Below are positions 21,490 through 33,565 of a stretch of DNA of 55,000 bases, piece by piece. Source of the DNA: Anaeromyces robustus. Lineage: Eukaryota > Neocallimastigomycota > Neocallimastigomycetes > Neocallimastigales > Neocallimastigaceae. The notes under the pieces were generated by a model, which was given only the letters and a program-made list of their open reading frames with translations, was not told where the DNA came from and searched no databases. Position 1 is the stretch's first letter. Each line of letters opens with the position of its first letter. The position numbers and the translations under genes were made by a program. The stretch is from contig MCFG01000017.1 in the NCBI GenBank assembly GCA_002104895.1, positions 182,501 through 237,500 of the forward strand, read 5' to 3'.

Positions 21490-21770
21490 TACTGTGGCAA
21501 AATAGTTGCCTAAGATTAGTAATTGAGGCGTAGCTAATCAAGCCTCGTAAATATTAGTATATTGAGTAGAACTAAAGCCTAATTATGTGGGGTAAAGTTC
21601 TCTATTATAGAGCGGTCTCCTTGGTAACCACAATTTATATGTGGGTCTTGTAAGTTAGAGTTTAAGTATAAATATAAAATATATGAATATATTAACAGCT
21701 TCAACGCCAAAGTGGTAAGGCATGGAATTTAATTCCATGTGAATATCACATGTTATACTTATAAAAAAAT
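21490..21770 (+). ncRNA. Structured island with pseudoknot and tRNA-like fold
   Basis: This island is much richer in G and C than its surroundings and has no useful reading frame. Stems seen: GGCAA/TTGCC (21496-21510); GATTAG (21514-21519) with CTAATC (21534-21539), interleaved with GAGGC (21525-21529) and GCCTC (21542-21546); the CTCTA/TAGAG hairpin (21600-21612); and CCACA (21628-21632), which can pair with TGTGG on either side. Then TAAGTATAA (21663-21671) pairs with TTATACTTA (21753-21761). These enclose a D-arm-like GCC/GGC hairpin (21706-21721), a 7-bp anticodon-arm-like hairpin (21721-21739) and a third hairpin sharing its last bases. A 46-A run follows at 21891, so a retroposed origin is possible. 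Not assigned to any known RNA. Confidence 0.4.
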
Positions 21771-21890
21771 ATATTAATTTAAAATAAAGACAATTATTTT
21801 CTTGGATTTTATTTTAGAACAAAAAAATTTTAGAATTACATAAATAAAAATATTACTAAAAATGAATGACAAAAGAACTACTATTGACTG

Positions 21891-21936
<46 letters not shown>
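21891..21936 (+). repeat. 46-nt poly(A) run
   Basis: An uninterrupted run of 46 A lies about 120 bp downstream of the structured island. It may be a retroposon tail, but no convincing target-site duplication was found. Confidence 0.85.
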
Positions 21937-21938
<2 letters not shown>

Positions 21939-22520
21939 AAAAGAAAGTACTAAACATTTAAAAAATTAATTTAATGTAATTTATATATTATAATACTCTT
22001 ACTAAACCAAACTTTATTCAAATAAATTAATGTACAGGTGTTACTATTAATAATTTATTTGTTAAATAAATTGTATACAAGTTGTTATAATAATTAATTC
22101 TTTTTTTTTATTTTTAGAAAAAAAAAAAATATTATAAACCCCAAGGTAATATTTAACTCTAACTTTACAAATAATATTTATTTAGATTAAATATAAAAAA
22201 AAATTTAATTTTTAAAGTTTTAGATATTTTTTTCTATTGAAAAAAAAAAACTAAAAAATATAATTTATTATTGTTAAATACTAAAATATATATTTTAATA
22301 TTATTAAATACTAAATAGTAAATAAATCTTTCTTTACAAAACTAATCATATTAAATATATAGGTATTTAAAACATTAAACTTTATTGTAGTAATTATTAT
22401 AAATTATAAATGTAATTGATAATAATAAAAATAATAATCATAAAAATTAAATATTTATAATAATTATATTTAACAGTATACCTTTTATGAGAAAAAAATT
22501 TTTTTAATTATTACTGTTTA

Positions 22521-22555
<35 letters not shown>

Positions 22556-23022
22556 CATTAAAACATAACATAAAATTGAAAGTTAAAGTTGTTTTGATTT
22601 ATATATTTTATTATCTTAAGAAAATGAAAAATGTATCTTTCTTATTTAAATTAAAAAAAATTGAATAATAAATATTAATTAATACTAAATAACCAAATAA
22701 TTAATAATATATAACACATTAAATAAATAAAGAAAAAGAAATTGTTTATACTAAAAGAATTTATTTTAGAGTTTATGTGTATATTGAAAATTAATTATAT
22801 ACTTATTTATTATATGTGTTATATATATTAATTTCAAAATAAATGATACATAAACAGTTTCTAAATATTATAAGTATAATAATAAGAAAGAAAAAAAAAT
22901 TAAATGAGATGCTAATGTAAGATAGTATATATTAAAAATATATAAATTTTAAATTATAATTTGTTTTAAAAATAAAAATATATTTTTTTAAAAAAGTAAT
23001 TGCCATATAAAAGCTTATTGTA
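21937..23022. other. Gene desert, nothing recognised
   Basis: A/T-rich DNA with a TA-dinucleotide run near 22527-22551 and no supported gene. Confidence 0.65.
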
Positions 23023-23038
23023 TTTATTATTATTATTA

Positions 23039-23109
<71 letters not shown>
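23023..23109. repeat. ATT trinucleotide array
   Basis: About 28 copies of ATT with one ATC variant. The Asn/Ile-repeat reading frames crossing it are artefacts of the repeat. Confidence 0.95.
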
Positions 23110-23360
23110 ATTTTTATCAATTTTATTATTAAAAGAAGTTCTAATATTAACAATCATTATATATAGTTAAATTATAATAATATAGTTTTATTTTTTTTTA
23201 TTTTTATCTTTTAATTTTTATTTTTAGTTTTTAATATTTATTTAAACAATTTTTTATATTTTTTATAATTACAATTTTTTTTAAAAAAATATTATTTTTT
23301 ATTATATTTTATAATATTTTATTTTTATTTTTGCTTTATTATAATTACTTTTTTTCTTAT

Positions 23361-23966
23361 TTAAAATAAAATAAAATAAAATAAAATAAAGTAAAATAAA
23401 ATAAAATAAAATAAAATAAAATAAAATAAAATAAAGTAAAATAAAATAAAATAAAATAAAATAAAATAAAATAAAATAAAATAAAATAAAATAAAGAAAA
23501 TAAAATAAAATAAAATAAAATAAAATAAAATAAAATAAGATAAAATAAAATAAAATAAAATAAAATAAAATAAAATAAAATAAAATAAAATAAAATAAAA
23601 TAAGATAAAATAAAATAAAATAAAATAAAATAAAATAAGATAAAATAAAATAAAATAAAATAAAATAAAATAAAATAAAATAAAATAAAATAAAATAAAA
23701 TAAAATAAAATAAAATAAAATAAAATAAAATAAAATAAAATAAAATAAAATAAAATAAGATATAATAAAATAAAATAAAATAAGATATAATATAATAAAA
23801 TAAAATAAAATAAAATAAAGTAAAATTAAATAAAATAAAATAAAATAAAATAAAATAAAATAAAATAAAATAAAATAAAATAAAATAAAATAAAATAAAA
23901 TAAAATAAAATAAAATAAAATAAAATAAAATAAAATAAAATAAAATAAAATAAAATAAAATAAAAA
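23361..23966. repeat. AAAAT-type pentanucleotide array, about 600 bp
   Basis: About 120 tandem copies of a TAAAA-type pentamer with scattered point variants (GTAAA, AAGAT, AATAT). The variants are spread through the array rather than only at its ends. Confidence 0.97.
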
Positions 23967-25550
23967 AGATATATATAATATTATATAATAATATGCATAT
24001 ATATTGGGATTATTTTCAATATAAATAATTTATATAATTTATAATTTTATAATTTTATAATTTTATTTAATTTTTATAATTTATATTTTTTATTTAATAT
24101 TTAGAATTATATTTATAATTATCTTTATAATTATAATTATAATTATAATTTGAATTATAATTAATATATTCCTTAATTAGAAAATATTTTAGGAAAAAAT
24201 ATTTTTAATTTTTTTTAGTTATTATTAAAAAAAAGTTGATGATGATTAATAATTATTATAGTGATAATTATATTTTTTGAATTTCTTTTATTATAACATT
24301 TAATTACAGGAAGAATTTATATAATATTATTGAAATAATTTCAGCACTTTTATTAATAACAAACTTTTAAATAAATAATATAAATAATAATTCTTAATAA
24401 ATATAATTAACATTTTGAAAAAAAAGGGAAACATAAAAAAACAAACAAACAAACAAACAAACAAACAAAACAAAACAAAACAAAAAGTTAATAAGAAAAG
24501 AAGCAAAATAAAAAAAGAACAATAAAATAATAATAATAAAATAATAATAATAATAGTAAAAAACAAAGCAAAGAAATAATATATTAAGAACAGAAACGAA
24601 TTAAAAAGAAAAAAGAAAAAAAGAAAAAAAAAAGTATATTTGGATAATCAAGAATAACAAAAATCTTATTATTTATTCCTTTATCAGTGTATAAAACATA
24701 TTTATATATAATATGAGGATATAATATAGAAAGTTTTAAAAAGTTCATATAAATATTAATCTTCTTAATAAAATATTTTTTGAAAGGTGATTAATTAAAA
24801 GTAATATATATATATATTAAATATAAAGTTGAAAAAAAAAAAAATAAAATAAGAATATTTAAAGAATAATTTATATTATTAGTATTCAATTTCAATAAAA
24901 ATATCAAATATTTCAAAATTATAATATATATACTAAATAAAGAGGAATATAATAAATATAAAAATAAAAAATATATATTTAAAAAAAGAAGAAAAGAAAT
25001 AATAAGAAATATAATATATGTTTTTTTTTATTATTATTATTATTATTGTTATATTAAAAATATATATATATTTTAATTTATTCTAATAAACATTTGTTTA
25101 TATATTTATTTCTTTTTTTTTTAAATTAAAATAAAACAATCCATTTAAATCTATTATTATTTATCAATAAAAAAATAAAAAAAAAAAAAAACGAAATAAC
25201 TAAACGAAAACCAATCGAAACTAAATAATAATAATAATAATAATAAAACAAACTAATATATATGAATTATGAACTGACAACAAACAACAATTTTTCACTT
25301 GTAAATATTATGTATTATAAATATTAAATAAAAAATTACATCGAAACATTTTTTATCAATTATTTGTGGAATATAAAATATATAATGATATTAATAATAT
25401 ACCATAAATAATATTGATGTGGATATTTTTAATGATAACTCGTTTCTTTATGTGTATGTATTGTAAATAATATTATTAGTTCTTTAGTAATAATTTTTTT
25501 TTTTAATCTTTCGTTCTTTTTTTTTTATATTTCTTTTAATATCTATATCG

Positions 25551-25582
<32 letters not shown>

Positions 25583-25793
25583 TAATATATATAACAAGAC
25601 AATATCATATAATAACTAGAACAAAAGATAACATAAAAACAAAAATTTGAATATAATTAAAATATTTATTTTAAAAATAGTGTCATTAAATATCAATTAT
25701 TTAAAATATAACTTATTTATTATCATTTTTATTTTGAAAAGAAAAAGAGGAAGAAGATAAATATATAAATTTATTTTTTTTCTTTTTTCTTCT

Positions 25794-25832
<39 letters not shown>

Positions 25833-26008
25833 CTTTTTTTTTTTTTTTTGTTTTTTGTTATTATTACAATATTTGTTTTTGTTTGTTTGTTAAATAAATA
25901 TAGATTAAATAATTTTTTATATATTTTTTATTCTTTATTTAAAGAATAAAATATAAAATTACATATTTTCTTTTTATTATTATCAAAGAACATTATCGTT
26001 TTTTATTC

Positions 26009-26041
<33 letters not shown>

Positions 26042-26860
26042 TAAAAGAGAAAAAAAAACATTAATCATACATAATTTAATAAATATAAAAGCAAAAAGTA
26101 TAAATTGGATAATCAAAAACTTACTAAAAAAGGAAATATAAACATTTTATTACTAAAAAAGGAAATATAAACATTTTATTAATTTCAGTAATTTGAGGAG
26201 AAAAAAAAAACTGGTAGAATCTGTTTAAAATTGAAAATTTTTATAATAATTTATTACAAATAGACAAAAAAGGATAAATAATTGAACAAAAGTAATAACA
26301 AAAAAAAAAAAAGAAAAAAAGAAAAAAAGAAAAAAAAAGAAAGAACGATATTTGTTATAATAGTAAAAAAAAATAAAAAATAAAATAAATTAATTTTGAT
26401 AAAATAAGAAGGTAATTTTATTGAATGAATATATTAGATTAATATATATATTATTTAATTAACTATTTTTTTTTTCATTATATATAATATATATAGTAAA
26501 GAATTTTGCTATAAAGATTTTTGCTATAATAATATACCATTTTGTTTAATTATAATATTTTTATTTTAATTTTAAAATTATCAATATTTATTTAATTGTA
26601 ATATCTTAATATTAGAAAATTTTTATCTTTAATTTATTTTGATTTTTTTTTTTTTTTTTGCTTTAATTTTTTTTTGTATTCCTAATTTATTCATTATAAA
26701 ACAATATTTATTTAGAATAAAGCAAAATTAATATTATATGCTTGTAAAATTTTTAAAAATTTTTGCTTTATTTAATTCATTTTAAGAATTTTTCATTTTT
26801 ACTTTTTATTTTTAATTTTTTTTTTTTTTACTATTTTTGCTATGAACAATATAATATACA
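23967..26860. other. Upstream region of the G-alpha gene
   Basis: About 2.9 kb of A/T-rich DNA. It has a pyrimidine run at about 25796-25849, homopolymers near 26010-26041, a perfect 29-bp tandem duplication (26122-26179) and six TTTTGCT motifs between 26504 and 26841. No gene is supported. Confidence 0.65.
26122..26179. repeat. Perfect 29-bp tandem duplication
   Basis: Two identical adjacent 29-bp units (26122-26150 and 26151-26179), each carrying AAAAAAGGAAATATAAAC. Confidence 0.95.
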
Positions 26861-28756
26861 ATGGGTGCTTGTATAAGTAAAAATTCTTATTCTCAAACAA
26901 AAGAAGAAATAAAAATCCATAAAGAAATAGAAAGAAAAATCCAAGCAGAAAGAAAAATATATGAAAAAGAAAAAATAGATAATAATAAACTACTTCTATT
27001 AGGTATTTTTTTATTTATTTATTTATTTATTTATATAAAGATAGAAAAAATAATAAAATAAAATAAAAAAATAACGAAAAATGCCCACATAAAATAATAA
27101 TAATAACAGTAATAAAAAAAAATAAAAATAAAAATAAAATTGAAAAGAACAAAAAAAATTACTTATAGTTGATTAATATCATTAAGAAATTTAAATATAT
27201 ATAAATAATAAATATTCATTATTATTATTATTAATTAATTAATTAATTAATTAAAAATAAATAGGTCCTGCAGAGTCAGGAAAATCAACATTACTAAGAC
27301 AACTAAAGTTTATATATGCAAAGGGTTTAACGTCAGAGGAACGGGCAAGCTATCGGTCTCCTATTTTGCGAAATCTAATAGAAAGTATGCTTGCCTTGTT
27401 AGAAGCAATAAATAAATTTAATTTAAAAATAGAAGATGAAGAAAATCAAGTAAATAAAAAAATTATTTCGATATTATATAAATTTTAAATGAAGAAAAAA
27501 AACTATATAATTAATATACAATTTAATAATAAAATTAATTTTCTGTAATTTTGTAGGAATTTGCTAAATATATTAAAGATAATGCTGTGGTAGTTTTACA
27601 AAATTATGAAAAAGAATTTAAAATTCCTAAAGAATTTGCCGATAAAATAAAAAAGGTATGGGAGACGGAAAATGCAATACAATTAGCATATGCAAGAAGA
27701 AATGAATTTAATCTAAGTATGTTATATTAATTTATACTACTTTTTTTTAAAAAAAAATAATAAATAAGTAAAATAAATAACCAAATAGATATATTAATTC
27801 ATTAATTAATTAAAAATAAATTAATATTTTAAATATTTAATAATTATATTAATATTCAAATTTTAATAAAAATATTTTTTCATTTGATATAATGTAATAA
27901 ATAGTTGATTCAGCAAAATAGTAAGTCATTTAAAAACTTTCTTTTTACTTTTTAATAAAATAAAAATTATATAATATATATATATATATATTAATTTATG
28001 AATTATATATAAATATTTTAAATGAAGCTATCTTGATGTTGTAGATAGAATTTGTGTAGATGATTATGTACCTACAGATCAAGATATATTGCAAGTGCGT
28101 ATAGTAACGACGGAAATTTCTGAGACAAAAGTAACAATTAATAGAGTAACATATAGTGTATATGATGTCGGTGGTCAAACCGGTTATAGAAAAAGATGGG
28201 TAAATATAAAGCAAAATTGAATAATTATAGCATTACTTAAAATAAATATATACGAATGAATATATATATGAACATATCACAATAATGATTTCAATAAAAA
28301 TATTTAAATTTAATGTTTTATAATAAAAATTAATATTTTATTATTAATTTCTTAAAATTCAAATTTATTACAGATACCATATTTTGATGATTCAAGAGCT
28401 ATTATTTTCATGGTAGCAATTAGTTCCTATGATCAAATGCTTGTTGAAGATTCTACTATAAAGTAAATAGATAATTTTTTAATATTGTTTTTATTAAACT
28501 ATAAATTTTTATTGTAGTTTAGACAATATTTAATAATGAATATATTAATTTTATGTATTAAAATATCTATTTTAGTCGTATGGATGATGCACTTCATTTG
28601 TTCGATGAAATATGTAATAATGATATATTTAAGAAAACAGCAATTATGCTGTTTTTAAGTAAAATTGATATTTTTCGAGAAAAAATTAAAACATCAAGTA
28701 TTTCAACATATTTTCCAAGTTTCAAAGGTTCATTATTATTAATAATATTATTTTTA

Positions 28757-28808
<52 letters not shown>

Positions 28809-29071
28809 TATATATATATATATATATATACTAAATACAAATAAAATTATTATTTTTTTTTATACTATAACTATTTATTATAGGTGGTTCAGATTATACG
28901 GCTGCTACAACCTATTTTGGCAGAAAATTTATTAAATTAAATAGAGATCCAGATAAACAAATTTATACACATTTAACATGGGCTACAGATACAAATCAAG
29001 TAAAAGTTGTAATGGCAGCTGTGGCTGATATTATAAGAAGGTTTAATTTGAGAACTGCTGGACTAATGTGA
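26861..29071 (+). CDS. Divergent heterotrimeric G-protein alpha subunit
   Basis: Eight exons: 26861-27002, 27265-27449, 27557-27716, 27905-27920 (16 nt), 28028-28199, 28374-28462, 28576-28727, 28884-29071, giving 367 residues. G-alpha subunits couple seven-helix receptors to effectors at the plasma membrane. The N-terminus MGACIS offers Gly2 for myristoylation and Cys4 for palmitoylation. The P-loop reads GPAESGKST (48-56) instead of the usual GAGESGKS. Switch I is LQVRIVTTEIS with Arg192 and Thr195/196 kept. Switch II is DVGGQTGYRKRW (214-225), with catalytic Gln218 kept but the following Arg changed to Thr. The guanine-specificity motif NKxD is SKID (283-286), and the TCAT motif reads TWATDT (337-342). 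It is a true G-alpha with altered nucleotide-contact residues. The exon 7 donor (GTTCAT) is weak. Confidence 0.93.
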
Positions 29072-29297
29072 TTTCTTTATAATTAAATAATATTGTTATG
29101 CTTTTTTTAAAAATATATATATTATTAAATTATAATAAAGTTATAAAAAGCATAATTACTATAACAATAAACATACAAGATTTTCACAAATTAATAATAA
29201 ACAATAATCTTATACAATAAAATTATAAGTAAAGAATATCATAAAATAATAGAAAAAAATATAAAAATAAAAAAAAAATATAAAAAAAAATAAAAAA

Positions 29298-29346
<49 letters not shown>

Positions 29347-29861
29347 ATATAACAAAAAAAAACAAAACAAAAAAATTAATTAAAAATGACCAAACAAACA
29401 AAGAAAAAAAAAATAATCTGAAAACCCATATTTTATATATTTTATATTAAATAAGAATTTATCATAAATAATATTAGAAATTTTTTCAAATAATAATATA
29501 AAATAATTTTTTTAAAAAAAAATAAAAGTTAAATATATAATATATATATATTTTTCAATAATAAATAATAAACAAAAACAAAAAATATTTTAATTATAAT
29601 AAATAAGTAAAATTTACAATTAAAAAATAAAAAAAAATTAGATACACCATACAATCTATATATTAATGAATATAAATTATATTATATATAAACATATATA
29701 TATATTTAAAAAATAAAAAAAAAAATAAAAAAAAATAAAATAAAATAAAATAAAAAAAATATAATAAAAAAAATAAAAGATAAATAAAAAAATAAAAAAT
29801 AAAAAAAAAAGAAAAAAAAAACATAAAAAAAAAATATAAAAAAAATATAAAAAAAAAAAAG

Positions 29862-29914
<53 letters not shown>

Positions 29915-31315
29915 ATAAAAAAAAAATTAATTTTTTATGTACTATTTTATGTACTATTTTATCATTGAATAATTGGTTTAGTTATTTAATGTAAAATTTA
30001 TTTAATGTAAATTTTTAATATATTTTTTAAAATAAAGTATAAACTATAAAATTATATTTTTATTTTTTGGATTACATAATAAAAATAAATCATTAATTTC
30101 ATTTATAAAACACAACAGGATGATGAAGAAAAATCAAAGGTTTTGTTAAAAATATTAATAAAATTTAAAATGAATAGGAGTGAAAATAATTATTATAATT
30201 TAATTTTTATTTATTGATATATATAAAAGAAGATGATATATTATTTTATTTAATACAATTAGTTTAATTTGTTGACAAATTCAAAATTATTTACATTATT
30301 ATATAAAAATAGTATAAGAATTGTTTAATATTTTTTATAGTCTGATTTATAACTACATTTGGATAATATATAATTAAAAAAAAAAAAAAATGAGGTATCA
30401 ATACAATCTTATTTATAATATTTTTTTATTAATTCTTATTTTAATTATTATATAAAAAATTATATATGATAATGATACTTTTATAATAATTCAATAAATA
30501 TAAATACTTCTATTTTTTGTTTTTTTATTTTTATTTATTTACTTATTTATTTATTTATTTTTTTTTTAACTCTTTTTAATACTTATTTATATGATAATAA
30601 TAAATTGTTTTTTAAATTAGTGATTACTTTTATGGAATTAGTTAAATGTTGGCTAATGTATTATTTATTAATAATGTTACAACAAATTAACGGAAAATTA
30701 ATATAAACTAATATAGGTAGTAAAATATTAATATACTAAAAATTAATTATAAAAAAATTTTAAATATATTTTTAAAATTTTTTAATTTTAAAATTTTTAA
30801 AATAAAAATTCTAGAAAAAAAAATTTATAAAGTTTTATAATAATGGAAAAAAAATTTTATAAAGTTTTATAATAATGGAAAAAAATTAAAATAAACTTTT
30901 AAATGATTTATTTTTGTTTTATAATAACAATAATAATAAAAATACTAATAATAATAGTAATGAAAATATATAATTAATGAAAAAAAAAAATTAATAATTT
31001 TTTTTATTATTTATTCGATTATATGATTATAAACATTATTAAAAGCTTTTTTTTTTCAATGTAAAATATAGTTTTATTAAAATAATAGATTTATTAAATT
31101 AATGATTTTTATTATATTTATGTTTTAATCACGTGTTTTGATTAAAAAAAATTATTATTGTTATTTATATGATGGACTTTGTTAAATTATATTTACATCA
31201 AATTTGTAGTTTTTTTAAATACATTTATATATTATATTATATTATATTATATTATATTATATTATATTATATAATTATATTAATTAGTATATTTTGTTAT
31301 ATTTAAATATACTTA
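29072..31315. other. Intergenic between convergent genes
   Basis: About 2.2 kb between the G-alpha stop and the 3' end of the next minus-strand gene. It is dominated by poly(A) tracts (about 29296-29345 and 29861-29913), TTTA runs and TATTA repeats (31229-31272). A 33-34 bp tandem duplication lies near 30818-30886. Only very short open stretches were seen. Confidence 0.65.
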
Positions 31316-32730
31316 TTACTTTTTAGAATTATTTGATGACTTATTTATTGTATTATCTGATTGAAATGAAGATATTGAACTGTTTAATTCAGATATATTA
31401 GAAATATTAGATGTATCTAATTCATTTATTATAGGTGTTGAAATACTTGTTGATGCTTCGGTATTTGTGATATTTTGCAAAGAAGACATTTCATCTAAGA
31501 CTTTAGATATACTTAGATTTACTTTCATTATATCATTTTCCAATGAAGATTCAGAATTATTAGAAATTTCTTGTAAAATTTTTGAGATATCTGCTTCCAA
31601 ATAATTATTATTATCGTCATTATTGATATGATTAATATTTTCATTATTATCATTAACAGTCTTTATTAGATTATCATTAATATCAAAGTTAATTTCATCT
31701 TTTCTTGGTAAGTTGATATCTAATAAGTTCATATCAAAATCAATATCTAAATTCATTAAATTTGGATCTAAATTATCTATATTATCTAAATTAAATGATG
31801 ATAATGAAAAATCTGGAGAAAATGAAAATGGTTTATTAATTTGAGAACTTTCAGTTGAACTGAGATTATATGTGTTACTATTGAAATTATTATTGTTATT
31901 TTCTGTATTATTTGAATAATCATAATCATTTATATTTGATAAATAATTTAAAGATGAATCATCTGTCATTAAAGAATTTGAATCTAATGAGAAATTTACA
32001 TTATTATTAAATAAATGGGTATCAATAAGATTTTGCAATTCATTATTTTCAATATTAATATAATCACCCTTTATTAATTCTTGTTTTCGTTCTTCCCATT
32101 CTTTTTGTGCATTCTTAAATAAATTTATATGATTATTTTTTTTATTATCTTTATTATAACCATTTTTATTATTATTATTATTATTATTATTGTCATAATT
32201 CTCATTTTTATTTCTATTATATTTTTTTTGCAGTAAATTCAAACTAGCTTCCTCATCCTTTAAAAATTATAATTATTTATTTATATTTTATTATTACCAA
32301 TATAATTATATATATATATTTAAAAATATTTTATTTCTATAATAAATACCTTTAATTTTTTTAATTTATATTCAATTTCTTTTTTTAATTGAGTTAATGT
32401 TTCATTTTGTATTATTAAATGTCCTAGAAATTTTTGATATTCTTTTTCTATTCTTAATATTTAAAAAAATGTAAATAAATATTTATTTTTAAAAATTTAA
32501 ATAAGATATTATTAAGTTTACTATTATTATACTTACAATATTTGTTCTGCTGGTTTTCTTGCTTAATAATAATATAAATGAAATTAAAATTATTAATATC
32601 ATTGATATTACAAAATTTTTTAATCTACTAAATTTATACCTGTTATTTTTGCTGGTCTTCCAATATTGATTGATATATTTTTTTTTTGTAATTCTGGAAT
32701 AGAATCAGGTACAAAACATTTCTTTTTCAT
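31316..32730 (-). CDS. Hypothetical coiled-coil, Asn-rich protein
   Basis: Four exons: 32730-32640, 32561-32537 (25 nt), 32452-32350, 32257-31316, giving 386 residues in consistent phase. I recognise no domain family. The first 40 residues hold a basic segment GRPAKITARKPAEQ, reminiscent of an AT-hook core but without the full RGRP. Residues about 40-105 form a probable coiled coil (EKEYQKFLGHLI, LTQLKKEIEYKLKKLK). The remaining 280 residues are Asn/Ser/Asp-rich and acidic. In this part, repeated short hydrophobic steps (SPDFSLSSFNLDNI, LDIDFDMNLLDINL) look like acidic activation or docking segments. A nuclear or scaffold role would be a guess. It is divergently arranged with bet1, 835 bp apart. 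Confidence 0.8.
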
Positions 32731-33565
32731 TATTAAATGAGTAGTATTTATATGAAATTAAAAAAGAAATTTAGATTTCCAAGTTTTAAAAAAAAAAATT
32801 TTTTAAATAGAAAAAAACCTTTAATAATTATTAAAAATTTTGCTATTAATTTTTTAATAACAAAATTTTAAATATTATTAAAATCAGTTAATAATATTTA
32901 CTTAAAACTTGAGATTTATTATTTAAAAAATAATTTTTTAATTAATTTATAAAAGTTAATTTTAATTCTTTATATTTCTTTTTTTTTTTTTTTTTTTTTT
33001 CTTTTAAAGAAATTGATTAATAAAGTAATTATTAAAGATATATATTAAATAATAAACAATAAACAATAAATAAATAAATAAATAAATAAATAATAAGTAA
33101 TAAATAATAAAATAATATATGATATATGATATAGGATATAGGATATATGAATATATAATAAATAATAAATAATAAATAATAAATAATAATTGATGAATAA
33201 TCAATTATAAAAGTAAAATATATAATAAATAATAAAGAATAAATTAAAATAAATAACAAATATAATCTTAATAAATTAATAAAACAAAAACAAAAACAAA
33301 AACAAAAACAAAAAAAAAGAAGAAGTAAAACAGAAGAGAAAAAACAATAATTATTATTTAAACTAGAAGAGAAAAAACAATAATTATTATTTAAACTAGC
33401 ATACCAAAATATATTATAAATTGTAACATTTTTATAAAATTAATAATCAATAAATAAATGTTTTATTTAATGTTACTATAAATAAAAAATATCATTAAAA
33501 CAACAAATAAATTATAAAATTTATGTTTTACCTTTTTATTAAATATAATATTAATATATTATTAA
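32731..33565. promoter_or_regulatory. Shared divergent upstream region (hypothetical gene / bet1)
   Basis: 835 bp between two divergent start codons, with T-runs, ATAA-type arrays (33050-33180) and a perfect 33-bp tandem duplication (33332-33364 and 33365-33397). No core promoter element could be assigned. Confidence 0.5.

Noticed and set aside
21663-21761. Calling the cloverleaf-like fold a functional tRNA
   Set aside because: It lacks a T-arm with a normal loop and a B box, and has about 34 extra bases before the D-like arm.
29868-29913. Poly(A) run as a retroposon tail
   Set aside because: It is embedded in a longer A-rich region, with no target duplication and no element-like sequence upstream.
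30391-30398. ATGAGGTA as a start-codon exon like that of bet1 (also at 10284 and 41997)
   Set aside because: No coding exon in phase follows any of these three sites; probably chance.
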